64,000 nt of DNA from an uncultured SAR202 cluster bacterium (GTDB lineage: Bacteria > Chloroflexota > Dehalococcoidia > Lucifugimonadales > Lucifugimonadaceae), in NCBI GenBank assembly GCA_902620405.1, contig CACNIC010000001.1, positions 124,001-188,000 on the forward strand, in the 5' to 3' direction. The notes below the pieces were generated by a model, which saw only the letters and a list, made by a program, of their open reading frames with translations, was not told where the DNA came from and ran no database searches. The position numbers were made by a program, and so were the translations under genes. This document shows, one piece after another, positions 8,843 to 18,209 of this stretch (the first letter of the stretch is position 1; the number at the start of each line of letters is the position of its first letter).

Positions 8843-10372
8843 TTATTGTGCTGTTTCTATAGATCTAGACTCTCTAATCACAATAACTTTTATTTGCCCT
8901 GGGTAGTTCAATGAAGATTCTATTTTTTCGACAATATTTTTAGCTAAAATTGATGTTTCGTCATCATCCACAATAACCGGGTCAACAAGTACGCGCAGTT
9001 CTCTTCCAGCTTCAATAGCAAAACATTTGTCAACACCTTCGAATCCTAATGCAATTTCTTCAATGTCCTTTAACCTTTTAACGTATGCTTCTGCAGAATC
9101 TCTTCTTGCTCCTGGTCTTGATGCACTAATTGCATCTGCGGCAGCTACAATAAATGATTCGGTAGTTGTGAATTCAGAATCATGATGTTCTCTTATAGTT
9201 GTAACAATTTTGGAATCAATTTCATATTTTGAAGCTAGCTGAGCCCCTATTTCAGCATGAGGGCCCTCAATCTCATGAGTCATGGCCTTACCTATATCAT
9301 GTAAAAAACCTCCAGTCCTGCAAACTTTGACATCTGCACCAATTTCTTCGGCCATTAAAGCACTAAAATTTGCAACTTCAACTGAATGTTGTAATACATT
9401 TTCACCATAACTGTACCTATATTTTAATCTACCAACGATTTCAATTATTTCAGAAGGTAAGCCTTTGACATTAGAATCAAATGTTGCATCTTCGCCAGCT
9501 TTTTTAATAGTTTTATTAATTTCACCTTGAACTTTCTTTGTTAGAGATTCAATTCTTGCAGGATGAATTCTTCCATCTTTTATTAGATCTTTGAGCAAAT
9601 TAATTGCCACTTGTCTTCTTATTGGATCAAAGCATGAAACAGTAACAGAATCAGGAGATTCGTCAACAATTAAATCTACCCCTGTTGTTTTTTCAATGGC
9701 ACGGATATTCCTTCCATCTCGACCAATTAACCTTCCCTTCATTTCTTCATTTGGAATCGATATTGCCTGAACAGTTTCTTCACCTACAACTTCCGAAGCA
9801 AATCTTTGTATTGCTTCAGCAATAACATTTTTGGCATGATCTTCAACCTTTTTTTCAAGTTCCTCTTCAGCAATTCGATATTTTTTGGCAACATTATGCT
9901 CTATATCTTCTTGGGCTTCTTTTAAAAGAATTTCTTTTGCCTCTTCTAATGTAATATCAGAAGCTTCCTCAATTTTTTTTGCATATATTTCTCTGTTCTC
10001 TTTTAATTCAGATTTTTGATTATTAATAAATTTTAACTGATCACTAATCTTTTTATTTTCCTTATCAATAAACTTTAATTTGTCATTAACTTCCTGTTTA
10101 ACTGACTCTAAATTATTCTTTTCTTGTGATAAATTATTTTTTTGATTATTTATTTCTTTCTCGGACTCTAATCGTATTTGAAGAGATTCTTCTTTAGCTT
10201 CAATCAAAATTTCCTGACTTCTCTCTTGAGCCATATTTATTTGTTGGTTTATTGCATTCTTGGAAGCTAATTGTGACTTTTGATCAATAATTAGTTTTAT
10301 TAAATAACCTGCAATTCCAGATAAAATTCCAGAAGCTAAAGCGGCAATAATTATGAGTGTTAAATCACTCAT
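8843..10372 (-). CDS. rny: ribonuclease Y
   Basis: N-terminal TM, long coiled coil, KH domain (EEMKGRLIGRDGRNIRAIEKTTGVDLIVDE), HD domain (HSVEVANFSALMAEE, GFLHDIGKA). Confidence 0.97.
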   Translation of the reverse strand: MSDLTLIIIAALASGILSGIAGYLIKLIIDQKSQLASKNAINQQINMAQERSQEILIEAKEESLQIRLESEKEINNQKNNLSQEKNNLESVKQEVNDKLKFIDKENKKISDQLKFINNQKSELKENREIYAKKIEEASDITLEEAKEILLKEAQEDIEHNVAKKYRIAEEELEKKVEDHAKNVIAEAIQRFASEVVGEETVQAISIPNEEMKGRLIGRDGRNIRAIEKTTGVDLIVDESPDSVTVSCFDPIRRQVAINLLKDLIKDGRIHPARIESLTKKVQGEINKTIKKAGEDATFDSNVKGLPSEIIEIVGRLKYRYSYGENVLQHSVEVANFSALMAEEIGADVKVCRTGGFLHDIGKAMTHEIEGPHAEIGAQLASKYEIDSKIVTTIREHHDSEFTTTESFIVAAADAISASRPGARRDSAEAYVKRLKDIEEIALGFEGVDKCFAIEAGRELRVLVDPVIVDDDETSILAKNIVEKIESSLNYPGQIKVIVIRESRSIETAQ

Positions 10373-10435
10373 TTTTTCTCCTTTAATTCTTAAAATAAAT
10401 AAAAATTAAATTTAAAAAACAATAATATTCATATT

Positions 10436-11101
10436 CTAATTATCTGTGTCTCCAGATTCATCAGATTGTGGTGAATCTTCAGCACCTTCTTCAGCACCTT
10501 CTTCAGCACCTTCTTCAGCACCTTCTTCAACTTCAACCTCTTCCTGTACTCTAGGTGGTTGTATCCATGCCACTGGAATGTCTGGATCTCCGATTAATTC
10601 AACTCCTTCAGGAAGAACCAAGTCACCCCTCTTTATGTTAGTTTCTAGATCTACTAGAACAGAAACATCAGCCTGTATTTCACTTGGAACAGTAAAAGGT
10701 TTTGAAAGTACAGAAAGTGAATAAATTGCCTGTGTAACTGTCCCCGCTCCACCTCTTGTACCCGGAGCTTCACCAATTAGGACAACAGGCACCTCTACTT
10801 CGATAGCTTTATTCTCATCAACTCGCATAAAATCAACATGTTGAAGTTCTCCAGTTGCTGGGTGCTGATCAACATGTCTTACTAAAGTAGTGTGTTCTTT
10901 ATCAGAGTCAATTATTTTAACTGGGTTTGTTCTTCCAGCTTCTTGTAATACTTTTAAAACGTTATTAGTCTCAGATTGAAGAGCAATTGATTCCATACCT
11001 GGGCCGTATACATGTATAGGTAAAACTCCCTTTTTTCTCAAAGACCGTAATTTTTTACCGTATATTTCTCTTTTTTCAGTATTTAATATTATTGGATTCA
11101 T
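10436..11101 (-). CDS. rplY: 50S ribosomal protein bL25 (CTC family) with acidic repeat tail
   Basis: REIYGKKLRSLRKKGVLPIHVYGPG, HVDFMRV, EVEVPVVLIGEAPG. Confidence 0.93.
   Translation of the reverse strand: MNPIILNTEKREIYGKKLRSLRKKGVLPIHVYGPGMESIALQSETNNVLKVLQEAGRTNPVKIIDSDKEHTTLVRHVDQHPATGELQHVDFMRVDENKAIEVEVPVVLIGEAPGTRGGAGTVTQAIYSLSVLSKPFTVPSEIQADVSVLVDLETNIKRGDLVLPEGVELIGDPDIPVAWIQPPRVQEEVEVEEGAEEGAEEGAEEGAEDSPQSDESGDTDN
10477..10529. repeat. 12-bp tandem repeat (about 4 copies) encoding EEGA repeats in the bL25 tail
   Basis: TTCAGCACCTTC repeated in tandem on +. Confidence 0.85.
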
Positions 11102-11143
11102 AATTTTAATTTTTTGCAGAACGTATAATACACAAATATGGGT

Positions 11144-11170
11144 GAATAATCCAATAACGTGTTATTATTC
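11144..11170. promoter_or_regulatory. nested palindrome, candidate operator in the bL25/Rrf2 divergent region
   Basis: GAATAAT-cc-AATAAC-GT-GTTATTATTC: two nested inverted repeats, 35 nt upstream of the likely Rrf2 ATG. Confidence 0.45.
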
Positions 11171-11194
11171 AATAATGATTATGGAGATAAAATT

Positions 11195-11632
11195 ATGCTA
11201 GTACCTATGAAAATTGATTATGGAGTAAGAATCCTTGTGCATCTTGCCTCACTTGAACCTGATACTATTGTAAAAGCAACTGAAATTTCAAAAAAAAGAC
11301 ATATACCAGAAAAATTCCTTTTTCAAATATCAAATGAATTAATTGAAAAAAAATTTATAAAAAGTCTTAGAGGTCCAAATGGAGGATATTCACTTGCAAA
11401 GAATCCTTCTGAAATATCTATTGCTGATATCATGGAAGGTCTCGATAAAAGTAGGTCATTAGTATCCTGCTTATATAACTCTGATATATGTGTTATTTCT
11501 GGTCACTGCTCACAACAAGACATGTGGTCAGATGTAGAACAAACTCTTATTTCTAAGTTGCAAACTATAACTATCAAAGACTTAGCAGATAAGGACAGAA
11601 CAATTATCGATGCGGCAAAGTTGGAAAATTAG
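11195..11632 (+). CDS. Rrf2 family transcriptional regulator (probable Fe-S type); start trimmed to internal ATG
   Basis: MLVPMKIDYGVRILVHLASL...LRGPNGGYSLAKNPSEISIADIMEGLDKS; C-x6-C-x5-C cluster; listed GTG start (11159) lies inside the operator-like palindrome. Confidence 0.88.
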   Translation: MLVPMKIDYGVRILVHLASLEPDTIVKATEISKKRHIPEKFLFQISNELIEKKFIKSLRGPNGGYSLAKNPSEISIADIMEGLDKSRSLVSCLYNSDICVISGHCSQQDMWSDVEQTLISKLQTITIKDLADKDRTIIDAAKLEN

Positions 11633-11677
11633 ATGAATTTTGCTAAGTTGTGTTGCATAAATTGTTGTATTTTATGA
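11633..11677 (+). CDS. 14-aa cysteine-rich leader peptide MNFAKLCCINCCIL
   Basis: ATG directly after the Rrf2 TAG; 4 Cys codons of 14; followed by an intrinsic terminator ahead of moeB. Confidence 0.7.
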   Translation: MNFAKLCCINCCIL

Positions 11678-11702
11678 AGGGTATTTAAATTTTTACTCAA
11701 GT

Positions 11703-11729
11703 ACCCCGAATATTCGGGGTTTTTTTTTG
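11703..11729 (+). terminator. intrinsic terminator/attenuator in the moeB-cysM leader
   Basis: ACCCCGA-ATAT-TCGGGGT + T-run; the gene start is only about 10 nt past the T-run. Confidence 0.85.
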
Positions 11730-11739
11730 AAAGGAAAAA

Positions 11740-12555
11740 ATGTTTAATAAATTAACTCCAGATGAAGTAGATAGATATAGTAGACATATCATAATGCCTC
11801 AGGTTGGATCTGAAGGACAAAGAAAATTAAAAAATTCAAGTATTCTTATTGTTGGTGCTGGTGGCTTAGGATCTCCCGCTGCATTATATTTAGCTCTAGC
11901 AGGAGTAGGAAAAATAGGAGTTGCTGATTTTGATGTAGTTGACCGTAGTAATTTACAAAGGCAAGTTTTACATAGAGATTCAGATATTGGTAAAAGAAAA
12001 GTTGTTTCCGCAATGGAAACATTAAAAGCTTATAATCCTAACGTTGAAGTTATTATGCATGACGAACCCATTAATTCATCAAATGCTTTGCAAATTATAA
12101 ATAATTACGACGGGGTAATTAATGGTGCTGATAATTTTCCAACAAGATATTTAATTTGTGACGCTACATTTCTTTTAAAAAAACCTCTTTTTGACGGCAG
12201 CGTGTTAATGTTTGATGGTCAAGTTACAACATATGTTCCTAGTAAAAATTGTTACAGATGTATTTTTCCTGACCCACCACCACCGGGATCAGTTCCGAGT
12301 TGTTCTGAGGCAGGGGTTATTGGTGCTCTACCTGGATTAGTTGGAAGCATCCAAGCTATTGAAGCTGTTAAATATTTATTGGGTATCGGGGATGTGCTTG
12401 ATGGAAGAATGATCCTTATTGATGCTTTAAGCATGGAGTTCAGAACTGTCAAAATTAGGAGAAACAGTGATTGTGATTTATGTGGAGATGAACCTAAAAT
12501 ATCTGAATTAATCGACTACGAAGTTTTCTGTGGAATGCCTGCAGTTGAAAGGTGA
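11740..12555 (+). CDS. moeB: ThiF/MoeB/HesA family adenylyltransferase
   Basis: RYSRHIIMPQVGSEGQRKLKNSSILIVGAGGLGSPAALYLALAGVG; CYRCIFP and CDLC Zn cysteines. Confidence 0.93.
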   Translation: MFNKLTPDEVDRYSRHIIMPQVGSEGQRKLKNSSILIVGAGGLGSPAALYLALAGVGKIGVADFDVVDRSNLQRQVLHRDSDIGKRKVVSAMETLKAYNPNVEVIMHDEPINSSNALQIINNYDGVINGADNFPTRYLICDATFLLKKPLFDGSVLMFDGQVTTYVPSKNCYRCIFPDPPPPGSVPSCSEAGVIGALPGLVGSIQAIEAVKYLLGIGDVLDGRMILIDALSMEFRTVKIRRNSDCDLCGDEPKISELIDYEVFCGMPAVER

Positions 12556-13487
12556 CTATGCAAAAAAATATTGTTGAAACTATTGGTAACACTCCTTTAA
12601 TAGAAATTAGTGAAATAAGTCCCAACAGCGCAAAGATTTTTGCAAAACTTGAAAGCTCAAATCCTGCGGGAAGTATTAAAGATAGAGTTGCAAAATATCT
12701 TATTGAGTCTGCTGAGAAAAATGGAAATATAAAAAAAGGATCGACGATAATTGAGCCTACAAGTGGAAATACAGGAATAGCGCTTGCAATGATATCCAAG
12801 GTTAAAGGCTACAATATGATTGCAGTAATGCCAGACAATGTAAGCGATGAAAGAAAATCTTTACTTTCATCATTAGGTGCAGAAATTATTTTTTCAAATG
12901 GTGAAGAAGGAACCAACGGTGCTATTAGGCTTGCCCAAGAAATTGATAAAAATAATGATGATTATTTCATGCCATATCAATATGGAAACGAAGCAAATCC
13001 AAGAGCTCATTATGAGACAACGGGACCTGAAATTATAAAACAAATGCCTGATATAAATGTGTTTGTAGCAGGGCTTGGTACAGGTGGAACATTAATGGGT
13101 GTTGGAAAAGCTCTAAAAGAATATAATGAAGATATAAAAATCGTCGCTGCCGCACCTCATCCAGAAGAAGTTGTGCCTGCCTTAAGAAGCATTGAGCATG
13201 GATTTATACCTCCTATCTTAGATTTAGAAAAACTTGACTCCAGAATTCTTGTAGGGGAAGAAGAATCATTTTACTGGACTAAGGAATTGATGGACAAATG
13301 TGGGGTTTTCGCAGGCGTATCTTGTGGCGCTGTAACAGCGGCAGCAGTAAAAGTTGCGAAAAAAATTGAAAAAGGAAATATTGTTTTAATTATTGCTGAT
13401 TCGGGTGAAAGGTATCTTTCCAGTAGGTTATGGGACATGGAGTACAAAGAAATCAAAGAAATCGGTGATCAAAAAATATGGTGGTAA
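12552..13487 (+). CDS. cysM: cysteine synthase (CysM/CysK family, PLP)
   Basis: IVETIGNTPLIEI, SSNPAGSIKDRVAKYLIE, EPTSGNTGIALAMI, GTGGTLMGVG. Confidence 0.94.
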   Translation: MTMQKNIVETIGNTPLIEISEISPNSAKIFAKLESSNPAGSIKDRVAKYLIESAEKNGNIKKGSTIIEPTSGNTGIALAMISKVKGYNMIAVMPDNVSDERKSLLSSLGAEIIFSNGEEGTNGAIRLAQEIDKNNDDYFMPYQYGNEANPRAHYETTGPEIIKQMPDINVFVAGLGTGGTLMGVGKALKEYNEDIKIVAAAPHPEEVVPALRSIEHGFIPPILDLEKLDSRILVGEEESFYWTKELMDKCGVFAGVSCGAVTAAAVKVAKKIEKGNIVLIIADSGERYLSSRLWDMEYKEIKEIGDQKIWW

Positions 13488-13964
13488 ATTATTTTTTCAT
13501 CTTTTTCAAAAATAAAAATTTTTAAACCAATCTATTCTGTTTTAGGCATAGGTTACATTAAAATTGGCTCTGGTACTGTTTGTAGCTTAGTACCTTGTGC
13601 AATAATATTTTTTTTAGGAGAAAATATAAACTTTGTGAATAGGCTTATACTCTTAGCAATAATTTTAGTTCTTTCTTTTATTTCATTAAATATAAACTTC
13701 GAAGAAAATGGTATTGAAAACAAGGATCCGAGTTTTGTGGTCATTGATGAATTTGCAGGCATGTGGATTTCTTTAATTGTTTCTGATCAATTATTTCTTG
13801 TAATAATGTCATTTTTGTTATTTAGATTTTTTGACATTACAAAATTTCTGGGCATTAATAGAATAGAAAAGCTCAATGGTAGTCTTGGAATTATGCTTGA
13901 TGATATAGTTGCAGGGTTTTATACATTGATAATTGTTATTTTAATAAAAATATTTTTAGTTTAG
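13488..13964 (+). CDS. pgpA: phosphatidylglycerophosphatase A (PgpA) family; N-terminus extends upstream of the listed GTG (13635), no ATG/GTG/TTG available
   Basis: GIGYIKIGSGTVCSL, SFVVIDEFAGMWISL, LFRFFDITK, GSLGIMLDDIVAG; frame open from the codon after the cysM stop. Confidence 0.75.
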   Translation: MIFSSFSKIKIFKPIYSVLGIGYIKIGSGTVCSLVPCAIIFFLGENINFVNRLILLAIILVLSFISLNINFEENGIENKDPSFVVIDEFAGMWISLIVSDQLFLVIMSFLLFRFFDITKFLGINRIEKLNGSLGIMLDDIVAGFYTLIIVILIKIFLV

Positions 13965-13977
13965 TTGAGGATGCAAA

Positions 13978-15141
13978 TTGCAATTACACGAATATCAAGC
14001 AAAAGAAATTCTAAATAGTAGTAAAGTTCCTATTCCGGATGGCAAAGTAGCAAAATCCGGAATTGAAGCAAAAGAAATAGCCTCATCATTTGGTGGAAAT
14101 TGTGTTGTTAAAGCACAGGTTCATGCAGGTGGAAGAGGGAAAGCTGGTGGTATAAAGCTTGCAAATAATCCTGATGAAGCTTCAGAGCATGCCGACAATA
14201 TGATAGGCTCATTTTTAAAAACTTTTCAATCTGGTGACACTGAATTCCCTATCAACGAAGTGTATATTGAGGAAGCTTCTAGTATTTTAAAAGAGTATTA
14301 TTTAGCTGTAACAATGGATTTTGATTTTAAATGCCCCGTAATAATTTTTTCTACTGAAGGGGGAATGAATATTGAAGAAGTGGCAGAAAAATATCCAGAT
14401 AAAATAATTAAAATTCACGTTGACCCTCTTGTTGGGCCTTCGCCATACAAAATTAGAAATCTGATAAGTGTTTTTAAATTTGATAAAGAAATTTCATCTC
14501 AACTTTATAAAATTATTAATCAACTTTATGGAATTTTTATATCGAATGATTGCACGCTCATTGAGATCAATCCTCTTGCTCTTGTAGAAGGAAATAATTT
14601 AGTTGCTCTTGATGCAAAAATTACAATTGATGATGATGCATTGTTCAGGCATAAAGACTTATTAAAGTTATTTGATGAAGCACAAATAAATAAGTCTGAA
14701 CTCAATGCTCAAAAAAATGACCTTGCATATATTAAATTAAGTGGTGGCGAGGTTGGGTGCATGGTAAATGGTGCTGGTCTAGCAATGGCAACTATGGACA
14801 TAACTATGAAGGCTGGCGCACTTCCCGCAAACTTCCTTGATGTTGGAGGTAGTGCATCAGAGGAAAGGATAATGGAAGCGTATAACATTATTACTTCTGA
14901 TGCTGATGTAAAGTTAATTTTGGTAAATCTATTCGGGGGAATATTGAGGTGTGATGTTGCTGCTAAAGGAATTATTGAAGGGTTTAAAAAATATAACAAA
15001 TCTGTTCCTATGGTTGTTGTATTGAGAGGAACAAATTCAGAAGAAGCTAAAAATATTTTAAAAGAGTCAAGTATGGAAATTTATTTTTCTGATGATCTGC
15101 CAAGTGCAGCAGAAGAAATTAACAAAAGGTTAGGAAAATGA
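13978..15141 (+). CDS. sucC: succinyl-CoA synthetase beta subunit
   Basis: [54 protein letters not shown] start. Confidence 0.96.
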   Translation: MQLHEYQAKEILNSSKVPIPDGKVAKSGIEAKEIASSFGGNCVVKAQVHAGGRGKAGGIKLANNPDEASEHADNMIGSFLKTFQSGDTEFPINEVYIEEASSILKEYYLAVTMDFDFKCPVIIFSTEGGMNIEEVAEKYPDKIIKIHVDPLVGPSPYKIRNLISVFKFDKEISSQLYKIINQLYGIFISNDCTLIEINPLALVEGNNLVALDAKITIDDDALFRHKDLLKLFDEAQINKSELNAQKNDLAYIKLSGGEVGCMVNGAGLAMATMDITMKAGALPANFLDVGGSASEERIMEAYNIITSDADVKLILVNLFGGILRCDVAAKGIIEGFKKYNKSVPMVVVLRGTNSEEAKNILKESSMEIYFSDDLPSAAEEINKRLGK

Positions 15142-16007
15142 AAAGTATATTAAATAAAGATTCGAATAAAGTTTTGGTTCAAGGTTTAGGGAGAGACGGG
15201 AGCTTTCAGACTCAAAAATGTATAGATTATGGAACTGAAGTCGTTGCAGGTGTTCACCCAACTAAAGCAGGTGAAAATTTTAATGAAATACCAATATTTG
15301 GAAGTGTAGAAGAAGCAGTAAAACATACTTCTCCTGATATTGGCCTAATCTTTGTGCCTGCACCATTTGCATCAGACGCAATAATTGAGCAGGTAGATGC
15401 AGGAATTGAAACAGTTGTTTGTATAACGGAAGGGATTCCAGTAAACGATATGTTAAAAGTAAATAATTATATCAAAGGGAAAAAGGTTAGGCTTATTGGT
15501 CCTAACTGCCCAGGATTTTTAATACCTAGGAAGAAACTAAAAGTAGGCATAATTCCAGGAAGCATAGTTTCTGAAGGAAAAGTTGGAGTTGTATCTAGAA
15601 GCGGAACTCTTACTTACGAAGCAATTGTTCAGCTGACTATGCTTGGAATAGGTCAAAGTGCTTGTGTTGGAATTGGAGGCGATCCTTTACATGGAACATC
15701 CTTTGTTGATGTATTACAAATGTTTGAAGAAGATCAAAATACCGAAGCAATTGTTATGATAGGTGAAATTGGAGGCACTAGAGAACAAGCCGCAGCAAAA
15801 ATGATAAAAGAGTCAATTTCAAAACCAGTTGTCGCTAGTATAGTTGGCCAAACTGCACCTGAAGGCAGAAGAATGGGTCACGCAGGGGCTGTAATTACTG
15901 GAAAGTCAGCTTTAGCTTCAGAAAAAATTAAATCATTGAAATCTGCAGGGGTTTATATAGCTGATTCACCGACAGAAATCGGGCTAAGACTAAAAGAGTT
16001 AATTTAA
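15138..16007 (+). CDS. sucD: succinyl-CoA synthetase alpha subunit
   Basis: [48 protein letters not shown] active-site His. Confidence 0.96.
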   Translation: MKSILNKDSNKVLVQGLGRDGSFQTQKCIDYGTEVVAGVHPTKAGENFNEIPIFGSVEEAVKHTSPDIGLIFVPAPFASDAIIEQVDAGIETVVCITEGIPVNDMLKVNNYIKGKKVRLIGPNCPGFLIPRKKLKVGIIPGSIVSEGKVGVVSRSGTLTYEAIVQLTMLGIGQSACVGIGGDPLHGTSFVDVLQMFEEDQNTEAIVMIGEIGGTREQAAAKMIKESISKPVVASIVGQTAPEGRRMGHAGAVITGKSALASEKIKSLKSAGVYIADSPTEIGLRLKELI

Positions 16008-17029
16008 AGGTTAAATAAAGTTATTCCTATAGCTGCAAATCCTATCATCAACACAGAAGAAAATAGAACTGCAAACGAAATTTTTAATGCTGATACTTTT
16101 AAGTCTTTGAAAGCAACTGTAAGCCCTATCCCGGCCATAGATATAGAAAACAATATCTTGCTAATATTATTTATAATATTAATTAAGCTTTCTGGAATTA
16201 TCTCTATTGAACCTATTATTGATGCAAGAATAAATCCAACCACAAACCAAGGTATATAGGTACTAATCTTGTTATTTGAAAATACATCTGCATTATCTTT
16301 TTTATAAAACAACCCAACTATTAGTATTAAAGGACCCAGCATCAATACTCTTAGAAGTTTTACTTGTGTTGCAATTAAACCTGCTTCATTTCCGATAACA
16401 AATGAAGCAGCAACTACCTGTGGTACCGCATATACTGATAGGCCAGCAACTACGCCATACTGAAATTCAGTGATTGACATAACTGTAAATAATATAGGTA
16501 AGAAAATTACTTGAATTAGGCCAATGGCTGCACTAAAACTTATTGCAGAGGCAACGTGATTTGAAGGAGATTTAATCACCGAAGCCATTGCTGCGATAGC
16601 AGAATTTCCACAAATTGAATTTCCTGTTGCAACAAGTATTGATACAGTTTTATCAAGCCTTAAGATAGTACTGCACAATAAAAATATTAGGAGCATGCCA
16701 AAAAAAACAGAAATTACAGATATAGAAATTAATGAAATCCCGCTTTCTTTTAAAATAGAAAAATTAATATTAAACCCTAAAAGAATAACAGCAAATTCCA
16801 ATAAGTTTTTAGAAACAAATTTAGGAGCTTTATCTTCTCTTGAAAAAAAACTTGGAATATTTTTTGGAATATTTTTTACTAATATGCCAATTAATAATGA
16901 AATGATCAGGACATCAAAAATCTTTGAATTAAAAATTAAGGTTTCAATATATTGAAAAATATAGCTGACTATAGATATGGTTATGCATAAAAATAATCCT
17001 TTTTTATTTTCTAAAATAAATTTCATCAT
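16004..17029 (-). CDS. YeiH family putative sulfate exporter
   Basis: [39 protein letters not shown]. Confidence 0.85.
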   Translation of the reverse strand: MMKFILENKKGLFLCITISIVSYIFQYIETLIFNSKIFDVLIISLLIGILVKNIPKNIPSFFSREDKAPKFVSKNLLEFAVILLGFNINFSILKESGISLISISVISVFFGMLLIFLLCSTILRLDKTVSILVATGNSICGNSAIAAMASVIKSPSNHVASAISFSAAIGLIQVIFLPILFTVMSITEFQYGVVAGLSVYAVPQVVAASFVIGNEAGLIATQVKLLRVLMLGPLILIVGLFYKKDNADVFSNNKISTYIPWFVVGFILASIIGSIEIIPESLINIINNISKILFSISMAGIGLTVAFKDLKVSALKISFAVLFSSVLMIGFAAIGITLFNL

Positions 17030-17087
17030 GCTATTTTACATTTTTTTTATATTCAGTATGGGAAAAGAGCAAAATTAACATAATTAT

Positions 17088-18209
17088 ATGGAAAATACAT
17101 TTAATATATGGTTTCTTGAAAAAGGAGTATGGTTAATCCTTGTTGGTGTTGCTGGAATTGTTGGGGTGTGGGCAATTTCATTGTTAATTTTTAAAGGATT
17201 AAAGTTAGTTGGGATTGATTCTGAAAAAATTAGCGATCCCAGTTCAAAAAAAATAGTCGATAATGTAAAAAATATCAGTGTAATTATTATTGCACTTGTT
17301 GTTGTTGGAATTCCTAGTTTTTTCGGAATACTTTCAATATTAAATATTGGTGAAAGTGATGAAGGATTTAATTGGGCTTTAGGTGCTTCCTATAGATTAA
17401 TAATTTCAAATGGAGTCCCAATACTAATTGTTTTAATTCTTGCATACATATCTCTAAGAATTGCAGGAACTATTATGCCTAATTTAATTAAGCTTTATTT
17501 AAATTCAAGTAAACGATCAGATGATGTAGCAAAAGAAAATGAAAAAAGAGTAGAAACTTTTGCAATTGTTATACGAAGTGTATTAAGAATATTTGTAGTA
17601 CTAATAGCATTATTAACAATATTGTCTATACTTGGAGTGCCAGTTACTTCTCTTGTTGCAGGAATTTCAATTCTAGGAATTGCATTAGGTCTTGGCTCTC
17701 AAAGCCTAGTAAAAGATGTAATTCAAGGGATGTTGATTATAGCTGAAAATCAATTAAGAAAAGGCGATATAGTAAAAATTAATGGGAGGGCGGGTTTAGT
17801 GGAAGACTTAAATTTAAGAAGAATTCTTGTTAGAGATTTAGATGGGGCTCTACATATTATTCCAAATGGTTCAACAGATATAATTACAAATTTAACTAGT
17901 CAATGGTCTAGAGTAAATATCGAAATATATGTTTCTTATGAAGATAATTTAGAAAATATTATCAATATACTTAATAAAACTGGATCAAAAATATCAAATG
18001 ACCCAGATGTCGGTAAATTCGTAAAAGAAAGTCCAAAAGTATTTACGATAACTTCATTCTCTGACTCAGGAATAAAGCTGAAATTCGTCGGTGTAACTTT
18101 GCCCGGCAAGCAATGGGATGTTAGAACTAAGTTAATAAGAGATATCAAAATAGCTTTTGATGAAGCTGAAATTAAAATACCTTATAATCAAATAAGAATT
18201 GTTAATTGA
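17088..18209 (+). CDS. MscS-type mechanosensitive ion channel
   Basis: GISILGIALGLGSQSLVKDVIQGMLIIAENQLRKGDIVKINGRAGLVEDLNLRRILVRDLDGALHIIPNG. Confidence 0.93.
   Translation: MENTFNIWFLEKGVWLILVGVAGIVGVWAISLLIFKGLKLVGIDSEKISDPSSKKIVDNVKNISVIIIALVVVGIPSFFGILSILNIGESDEGFNWALGASYRLIISNGVPILIVLILAYISLRIAGTIMPNLIKLYLNSSKRSDDVAKENEKRVETFAIVIRSVLRIFVVLIALLTILSILGVPVTSLVAGISILGIALGLGSQSLVKDVIQGMLIIAENQLRKGDIVKINGRAGLVEDLNLRRILVRDLDGALHIIPNGSTDIITNLTSQWSRVNIEIYVSYEDNLENIINILNKTGSKISNDPDVGKFVKESPKVFTITSFSDSGIKLKFVGVTLPGKQWDVRTKLIRDIKIAFDEAEIKIPYNQIRIVN

Noticed and set aside
11159-11194. Listed GTG start of the Rrf2 protein (MLLFNNDYGDKI...)
   Set aside because: Lies in the middle of the palindrome; the internal ATG at 11195 has an RBS and matches the usual Rrf2 N-terminus.
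12252-12799. Minus ORFs antisense to moeB/cysM
   Set aside because: Antisense shadows of conserved enzymes.
14709-14999. Minus ORF antisense to sucC
   Set aside because: Shadow frame; sucC motifs are unambiguous.
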